NCBI GenBank assembly: GCA_029940115.1
Contig: JAOZRQ010000018.1
Span: 710 to 28,186 of the forward strand
Origin: Desulfobacterales bacterium
GTDB lineage: Bacteria > Desulfobacterota > Desulfobacteria > Desulfobacterales > 4be13
Length of the DNA: 27,477 bases
Reading direction: 5' to 3'
The notes under the pieces are model-generated. The model was given only the letters and a program-made list of their open reading frames with translations. It was not told where the DNA came from and ran no database searches. The translations under genes and the position numbers were made by a program. Positions 23,187 to 27,477 of the stretch are shown in pieces. The stretch's first letter is position 1. Each line of letters opens with the position of its first letter.

Positions 23187-23397
23187 CTGATTCTGACGGA
23201 TTTTGTGGTTGCATGTGATTTCAGGCAGTCACGATCCTGAAGACCAGTCTGGGGACAGCCAGCCGCAACATGCCTTGGAACGGGAGGGATCACAAACCGC
23301 GGATGGACGCGGATGAGCCCCTCACAGGCCATCTGCGTTCATCCGCGGATCACAATTCTCAGCCCGTGTCGGAAACCACAAAAACTGTTAGAACCAG
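23187..23397. mobile_element. MITE-like element, copy 4, between sigma and anti-sigma genes
   Basis: The 211-bp element has ends CTGATTCTGACGGATTTTGT and the complement CTGGTTCTAACAGTTTTTGT. A perfect 8-bp duplication CTACATGG flanks it (23179-23186, 23398-23405), and the right copy continues into the ribosome binding site GGGAGG of the anti-sigma gene. Its interior contains an inverted pair around ACCGCGGATG/CATCCGCGG. There is no open gene. Confidence 0.85.
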
Positions 23398-23415
23398 CTA
23401 CATGGGAGGCGTATC

Positions 23416-24036
23416 GTGAAAATCCATCTGAACGAAGATCAGATTATCCGGGCCATTGTCTCTGAACAAGACCTGCCGGCCAGTCTGCTCGCTCACCTTT
23501 ACGCGTGTGGGACATGCCAAGACAAGAAGCAGGGGCTTGAAAGGGAATTGGAGATTCTGGAGAGCATGGCGGGCGCGTTTACGCCTCTGCCCCGAAGAAG
23601 AAGGCTGAAGAATTTCAAAAAAGCGAGGCGGCTTGTGTTTTTCCCGATACAAAGACCGGCCTTTGCGGCAGGGCTTGCCGCGCTCCTGTTTCTGATGGCC
23701 CTCTGGTGGCCATGGCCCTTTGCGGATTCACCGGGAAGGCAGATGGCTCAGATGGATCAGGAAAGAGAAGAAGCTCGGCCCTTAGTGGCCGAATACGTCC
23801 TGGAAGAAGGTCCTATGCCGACTCCGGAAACACTCACTCAAAGAATGGAAGAGGATCAGCAGTTGATGAGGGAGATTTGTGAATTGGAGGAGCATGCGTT
23901 GCCTGATTTTTATCTAAATATCTCCGGAGAGCCTTACGATTATGTTGATGAAGAATTTCTCGATTTTGTGGTGCCTTCCGAAGAAACCCGGCTTCGACCG
24001 AGCAGTCGGGTGGGCTATGCCAATTCGCCGCGATGA
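23416..24036 (+). CDS. Putative zinc-binding anti-sigma factor, one membrane span
   Basis: 206 residues with a GTG start; GGGAGGCGTATC precedes it. HLYACGTC at residues 27-34 gives the H-x3-C-x2-C signature of zinc anti-sigma (ZAS/zf-HC2) domains, followed by a helix. One membrane span lies at about 81-101 (AFAAGLAALLFLMALWWPWP). The outer part is acidic with a Tyr-rich end (EPYDYVDEEFLDF). Such proteins hold the sigma factor at the membrane until stress releases it. The normal short spacing to the sigma gene has been opened by MITE copy 4. Confidence 0.82.
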   Translation: MKIHLNEDQIIRAIVSEQDLPASLLAHLYACGTCQDKKQGLERELEILESMAGAFTPLPRRRRLKNFKKARRLVFFPIQRPAFAAGLAALLFLMALWWPWPFADSPGRQMAQMDQEREEARPLVAEYVLEEGPMPTPETLTQRMEEDQQLMREICELEEHALPDFYLNISGEPYDYVDEEFLDFVVPSEETRLRPSSRVGYANSPR

Positions 24037-24073
24037 CAGCTGTAAGCTCTAAGCTTACAGCAAGCGACATTTT

Positions 24074-24735
24074 TTTTGACATTTCAAGTTTTCCCTGATG
24101 CTGAAGGGAATGAGACGCAAGAAGGGCTGCTCAGTCATCGGGGTTGAAAGGCAATGAGTCCGCCCTTCCTGCACTCCCCTGCTTGAGCTCTTTTGGTGCC
24201 TGAGCCGGCACCTGAAGGCTTGCGTTGGATTTGGAGCCAAGGTTTGATTTTGGGACGACGGGATTTGAGGCCCTTGTAGTTCCAAGGGAATTGGCAAAGG
24301 CTCCATGCGCTGAATGTCGGCAACTGTCGGGGGGCCATAAAGTATTCTCCCATTGCAGCTCTTGGCCCGCCAATGCAGGCACGGCATGCTTGTACCATGA
24401 GGGATGACGGTATGTCAACAACTTTCCGCGCCACAAACCCACAAAAACCCAAAAAACGATGAATCCCACTCCAACAAAGAGAGACGGCAATCTGTGGAAT
24501 CCGCGTAATCCACCTGATCCGCGGTTCAAACGCGGGGAAACAACACTTTGCTTGACATTCCAAGTTTTTCTTGGTAACAGGGGAAACGCGTTAAAACGCA
24601 AGAAGGGCTGCTCAGTCATTGAGGTTGAAGGGCAATGAGTCTCAAACCGTGAAGGTTGAAAGGCAATGAGGCCGCCCTTCTTGCACTCCCTTTATTGAGG
24701 AACCGGCACCCTGAAAGCTTGCGCTGAACCTCGGT
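24074..24735. repeat. Duplicated dispersed repeat, two copies
   Basis: A block at about 24074-24235 recurs, diverged, at about 24551-24735: TTGACATT.CAAGTTTT, CGCAAGAAGGGCTGCTCAGT, GGTTGAAAGGCAATGAG and CCGCCCTTC.TGCACTCCC appear in both in the same order. ORFs on the opposite strand (ending ...SLPFN) are translations of this repeat. The sequence between the copies includes CCGCGTAATCCACCTGATCC, a common palindromic-type motif. No gene is credible in 24037-24885. Confidence 0.75.
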
Positions 24736-24885
24736 TGAACCTTCTGGCAGGTCAAATTGAGGATGGGCAAAAGTTTTTTGCCAAAAAACTGGACAAAAGT
24801 TTTCGCCACATCCGACAATCGACAAAAAAAACGGCAACCACCAACATGACGGAAACAAACAAACCTGAACCCTACAGCAACAAGC

Positions 24886-25106
24886 AACCCTTAAGCCTTA
24901 ACCCTTAACCCTTAAGCCTTAAGCCTTAACCCTTAACCCTTAACCCTTAACCCTTAAGCCTTAACCCTTAAGCCTTAACCCTTAACCCTTAACCCTTAAC
25001 CCTTAACCCTTAACCCTTAACCCTTAAGCCTTAACCCTTAACCCTTAAGCCTTAAGCCTTAACCCTTAACCCTAACCCTAACCCTTAACCCTTAACCCTT
25101 AACCCT
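24886..25106. repeat. 221-bp telomere-like heptamer array AACCCTT/AAGCCTT
   Basis: About 31 units. Most are AACCCTT; AAGCCTT occurs at units 2, 5, 6, 11, 13, 21, 24 and 25, and two 6-bp AACCCT units lie near the 3' end. The array ends 21 bases before the ATG of the Spy-like gene, so it is within or next to that gene's leader. The same unit follows the MCP stop at 670-704. Confidence 0.97.
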
Positions 25107-25127
25107 GTCTTTAATTAGGAGGTAAAA

Positions 25128-25679
25128 ATGAGGAAAGTGGTTCCATTGATCTGTTTTCTCGTCATATCAGCCAGTTGGATCATGGGTGATGTCAGCCATG
25201 CCCAGATGAGATCCGATTCTGGCATGAGCGACATCATGATGCCCTCCGGCAAGTGGTGGCGAATGCCCAACATGGTGAAAAAGCTTCATCTGAAACCGAA
25301 TGAACAGCAACAGCTGGATCGTCTGTTTGTGGAAAACCGGCGGAAACTGATCGGGTTCAAAGGGAATTTGGAAAAAGAAAAATTTGAGCTTGAGGTGATT
25401 TTTGACAAAAAGACCTTTGACGAGTCTGCCTGCATGAGGCAGTTCAAGAGAATCGAGGCGGTCCGGACGAATCTGGCCACCGAGCGGTTCAGATTTGCGC
25501 TTGAGGTGCGCAAATTGCTGGGGCATGACCGGTTTCAGACGCTCAAGGAAAACTATGACCGTCGAATGAACCGGGCGAGGGGAAAGGAGAGAAGGAGGCT
25601 TCCCAAAGAGAGGTCCCTTCCCAAAGAGGGGCCTCAACGGAAAAGGAAGTCTCTAAAAGAAATGGCACCTGACAACTGA
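25128..25679 (+). CDS. Spy/CpxP-like periplasmic protein (LTxxQ type)
   Basis: 183 residues with a signal peptide (about 1-26, VPLICFLVISASWIMG then AQ) and a very good ribosome binding site (AGGAGGTAAAA). The helical core LHLKPNEQQQLDRLFVENRR, then KLIGFKGNLEKEKFELEVIF, matches the Spy/CpxP/heavy-metal resistance pattern of an antiparallel helical dimer that acts as a periplasmic chaperone. The C-terminus is very basic (RRLPKERSLPKEGPQRKRKS). It probably responds to the upstream sigma factor. The TTAACCC array in its leader is unusual. Confidence 0.75.
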   Translation: MRKVVPLICFLVISASWIMGDVSHAQMRSDSGMSDIMMPSGKWWRMPNMVKKLHLKPNEQQQLDRLFVENRRKLIGFKGNLEKEKFELEVIFDKKTFDESACMRQFKRIEAVRTNLATERFRFALEVRKLLGHDRFQTLKENYDRRMNRARGKERRRLPKERSLPKEGPQRKRKSLKEMAPDN

Positions 25680-25688
25680 TCCCGAAAG

Positions 25689-25719
25689 AAACCCGGTTTT
25701 TTCAAAAAACCGGGTTTTT
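25689..25719 (+). terminator. Intrinsic terminator after the Spy-like gene
   Basis: AACCCGGTTTTTT-C-AAAAAACCGGGTTTTT: a stem with G/C core and a terminal T-run, 10 bases after the stop codon. Its arms share the AGAAACCCGG motif found in the repeats upstream of gltA. Confidence 0.85.
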
Positions 25720-25769
25720 GCTTAGTCACTGTGACCATATAATTTCCTGCCCGACATCGGACAGGGGAG

Positions 25770-26042
25770 TTACCGCATCCATATGCAATCCACCAGATCA
25801 AGACCGATATGAATCAGCAATCCCACTCCGAGAATCCGCGTTTTCGGAAAACCAGGCATCAACATGTACACACAGATGGCCGGATATGAATGCAGGGGTG
25901 GAAGCCGACGCTACAACGGTTCGGATCATAGACCGGGTCTGCCAAGAGATGATCCATATCCACCAGCATCGTGGAAACCATGATCAGCCAAGCGGTCCTT
26001 CCAGAAAACGTATGCGCCAAGCACCAGAAAGTGAAGCACCAT
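25770..26042 (-). pseudogene. DUF6122 family membrane protein, two frameshifts
   Basis: Three frames read consecutively give one protein: MVLHFLVLGAYVF (from 26042), then TAWLIMVSTMLVDMDHLLAD and PVYDPNRCSVGFHP, then LHSYPAICVYMLMPGFPKTR and ILGVGLLIHIGLDLVDCIWM to the stop at 25770. Motifs DMDHLLA, PNRCSVGFHPLHSY and a C-terminal D-DC are those of DUF6122 proteins (several membrane helices, unknown function). The second break falls in a C run (cacccctg) and the first near a T run, so sequencing errors must be excluded. It starts 22 bases after the SHOCT-like gene and is probably co-transcribed. Confidence 0.72.
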
Positions 26043-26063
26043 AATGAATGGCTGACCGAAGCA

Positions 26064-26309
26064 TCATTCAACGATGATTTCCAGCTTTTCAATTGCATTT
26101 TCAACCTCGATCAACGTCCCCTTCGGCCCTTCTTTGGCAAAGAGGCCGCTAAGTTCGTTCAAGTCAATCCCCTCATTTTCCAAAGATGCTTTCACTCTGC
26201 TTGGAAGGAGTTTCTCTGAAATTTGCAATGACGAAAGGGGAAGCGTTATCTTGGTTTCCGGTTCCTTTTTCCCTGGTTTGTAAATTTGTATTTTCAATAA
26301 TCGTGTCAT
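26064..26309 (-). CDS. SHOCT-like domain small protein
   Basis: 81 residues from MTRLLKIQIYKPGKKEPETK; AAGGGAACAGAACAT precedes the ATG at 26309. The strand KIQIYKPGKKEPETKITLPL, the helix LPSRVKASLENEGIDLNELS and the end GTLIEVENAIEKLEIIVE match a family of small proteins or domains of the SHOCT-like type that accompany membrane stress or regulatory proteins. Function unknown. It is followed by the DUF6122 pseudogene. Confidence 0.72.
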   Translation of the reverse strand: MTRLLKIQIYKPGKKEPETKITLPLSSLQISEKLLPSRVKASLENEGIDLNELSGLFAKEGPKGTLIEVENAIEKLEIIVE

Positions 26310-26390
26310 ATGTTCTGTTCCCTTTTCATTAATCATAAATCCCACCCTATCCTAGTTCTGAAAAATTTGCAAGTCTTTTGGCATCCTAAA

Positions 26391-26577
26391 CCTTGAACAT
26401 GCACGTGCACGTGAACTTAAACTTGAACTTGAACTTGAACGTGAACTTAAACTTGAACCTTTACACCGAGTTCACGTTCAAGGACACATAAATCCTTTGC
26501 CTTGAGTTCAAGTTCACATTCACGTTCACGTTCAAGTTCAAGTTCAAGTTCACGTTCAAGTTCAAGTTCACGTTGAA
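26391..26577. repeat. Hexamer array with inverted arms after the hydrolase gene
   Basis: The left arm (26391-26460) uses GAACTT, GAACGT, AAACTT units; the right arm (about 26470-26577) uses the inverse GTTCAA, GTTCAC units. The array overlaps the last codons of the hydrolase gene, and its stop codon (26568-26570) lies inside the repeat unit. The same unit families fill MITE copy 3. Confidence 0.92.
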
Positions 26578-27368
26578 GGGCAACTCACTTCAATCCTCAT
26601 CAGATCCTCTGTCAGAAGCAGTGGTCCTGTATAAAAGCGCCGGCATTCCCTTTCAATATTTGCCGTCTCACATTCCGGATAGAAATGAATGAGCGCGAGC
26701 TTGCGGACATTCGCCTCTGCCGCAATCCGGCCCGCAAGGGAGGGGGTCAGGTGGCCCCGGGTCTTGAGTGCGTCCGGAAAAGCGGATTCGCAGATGAGCA
26801 GGTCCGCGTGGGTGGCCAAGGTGACCAAGTTCTCGCTGACATCGGTGTCACCGGAATAGACCGCGGATGCGCCGTTCGGGGTGCTGACACGATACGCGAT
26901 GCTCTCATCGTTGTGTTCAACCGGCAGAGTTTCCACTGTGAAATTGTCAAACCTGCGGCTGTTGAAGGCTTTGTTGTCCAACTCAATCCTGTCAAAAAGG
27001 CCCGGGGCCAGCTGAATCCAATCGCCATAGACAGTTTTCAGCCCGTTGTAAAACCGATGAAGGCCTTTCCCCGCCACCACGGTGAGCGGCACCTTTCGCC
27101 GATATCCGTCGGCGTATTTGTTGGAAAAGAGAAAAGGGACCAGCTCACCGCTGTGGTCCGGGTGAAAATGGCTCAGGAAGATGAAAGAAATGTCGAAGAT
27201 GGGGGTATTCGCCTCCAGCAGACGATGCATGGTTCCAGGACCACAATCAAAGAGCAACTTCTCCCCCTGAATCTCCATCAGCAGAGAACAAGAACTCCGC
27301 GTGAGCGATGGCACACAAGTGCCTGATCCGAGGATGGTTACAGATATGTCAACAGTGTCAGTGTTCAT
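26568..27368 (-). CDS. Metallo-beta-lactamase-fold hydrolase, RNase Z-like
   Basis: 266 residues from MNTDTVDISVTILGSGTCVP. The metal-binding signature LSHFHPDHSGELVPFLFSNK (HxHxDH), VEHNDESIAYRV, SGDTDVSENLV and a later histidine (LALIHFYPE) are visible, as in RNase Z/ElaC-type enzymes that hydrolyse phosphodiester bonds. The length is close to short RNase Z, but the tRNA-binding exosite was not recognised, so the substrate is uncertain. The start at 27368 is chosen because the MBL strand pattern begins there; a longer frame to 27464 has a repeat-derived head. The ribosome binding site is weak. The C-terminus (SCPST) is set by the hexamer array. Confidence 0.85.
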   Translation of the reverse strand: MNTDTVDISVTILGSGTCVPSLTRSSCSLLMEIQGEKLLFDCGPGTMHRLLEANTPIFDISFIFLSHFHPDHSGELVPFLFSNKYADGYRRKVPLTVVAGKGLHRFYNGLKTVYGDWIQLAPGLFDRIELDNKAFNSRRFDNFTVETLPVEHNDESIAYRVSTPNGASAVYSGDTDVSENLVTLATHADLLICESAFPDALKTRGHLTPSLAGRIAAEANVRKLALIHFYPECETANIERECRRFYTGPLLLTEDLMRIEVSCPST

Positions 27369-27430
27369 TTTCGAATATGATGGCAACTTTCGGCATCCTT
27401 CATTTTGCCTAAAAAGTGGTTGACACATTT

Positions 27431-27477
27431 CAGTTTGTGGTTCCGCCTTCAGGCGGTGTGGCACCGCCTGAAGGCGG
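27431..27477. repeat. Gene-end palindrome (copy 3), cut by the window edge
   Basis: CAGTTTGTGGTTCCGCC.. TTCAGGCGGTG TGGCACCGCC..: the same family as 14944-15004 and 20267-20323. The second arm is truncated at the edge. Confidence 0.8.

Noticed and set aside
24055..24887. Several minus-strand ORFs of 80-162 residues
   Set aside because: They are translations of a duplicated repeat; their shared ends (SLPFN) come from the two repeat copies, and no ribosome binding sites are seen.
24886..25106. True chromosome-end telomere or CRISPR array
   Set aside because: The array is internal, followed by a normal gene, and has 7-bp units without spacers, so it is a microsatellite-like tandem repeat.
26395..26577. 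Replication origin or iteron site
   Set aside because: GAACTT-type units form inverted arms after a gene and recur elsewhere; there are no replication genes or DnaA boxes nearby.
1..27477. tRNA or rRNA genes
   Set aside because: I saw no cloverleaf with a conserved T-arm and no rRNA segment when reading both strands, though a tRNA scan was not run.

Overview
The window comes from a bacterial chromosome. Its mixed accessory content, long sensory proteins, sigma/anti-sigma module and very high load of short tandem repeats, palindromes and small inverted-repeat elements resemble large-genome sulfate-reducing Desulfobacterota (for example filamentous Desulfonema or multicellular magnetotactic relatives). 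That placement is inference from protein style and repeat content; no rRNA or phylogenetic marker is present. Most genes lie on the minus strand. Only the ECF sigma / anti-sigma / Spy-like cluster near 22.5-25.7 kb, plus a small Fur-like remnant, read on the plus strand.

Layout. 1-5.0 kb: the end of a gene leaving the left edge, a 97-residue protein that looks like an MCP head joined to an MCP tail, a 972-residue methyl-accepting chemotaxis protein with a long repeated linker, and a frameshifted, truncated AAA ATPase. 5.3-8.6 kb: a restriction-modification island with a Bpu10I-like restriction enzyme, an m5C methyltransferase, and just upstream the decayed remains of an ATPase plus HNH nuclease pair (Septu/PtuAB-like). 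8.9-13 kb: a GT2 glycosyltransferase, a BrnT/BrnA-like and a VapBC-like toxin-antitoxin pair, then a tightly coupled three-gene operon (small protein, PD-(D/E)XK-like nuclease, TOPRIM-like protein) that is the best candidate here for an undescribed defence module. 13-19.2 kb: MtaB tRNA methylthiotransferase, a small membrane protein, a possible nuclease, a secreted beta-propeller protein and a CoxE-like VWA protein. 19.5-21.7 kb: a YoeB/YefM-like pair, a Fur remnant and citrate synthase. 22.5-25.7 kb: ECF sigma factor, anti-sigma factor and Spy/CpxP-like periplasmic protein, probably one envelope-stress circuit. 25.7-27.4 kb: a frameshifted DUF6122 gene, a SHOCT-like small protein and an RNase Z-like metallo-beta-lactamase-fold hydrolase.

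The most striking property is the repeat system. (i) Arrays of 7-bp units, with different unit sequences, occur at eight or more places and usually begin within a few bases of a stop codon; one lies inside the mtaB reading frame and one about 220 bp long lies just upstream of the Spy-like gene. (ii) Arrays of 6-bp GAACTT/GAACGT-type units behave the same way and often form inverted arms. (iii) Four copies of a 160-240 bp element share CTGATTCTAACG-like terminal inverted repeats; three have 6-8 bp direct flanking duplications, and the cargo differs in each. (iv) A perfect or near-perfect palindrome of about 60 bp occurs three times, twice directly after a stop codon. Several genes take their last codons or stop codon from these repeats. 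Heptanucleotide arrays are known as STRR sequences in filamentous cyanobacteria and have been reported from large sulfur bacteria, but I am not aware of this combined gene-end arrangement being described. All statements here come from reading the sequence; no searches were run.
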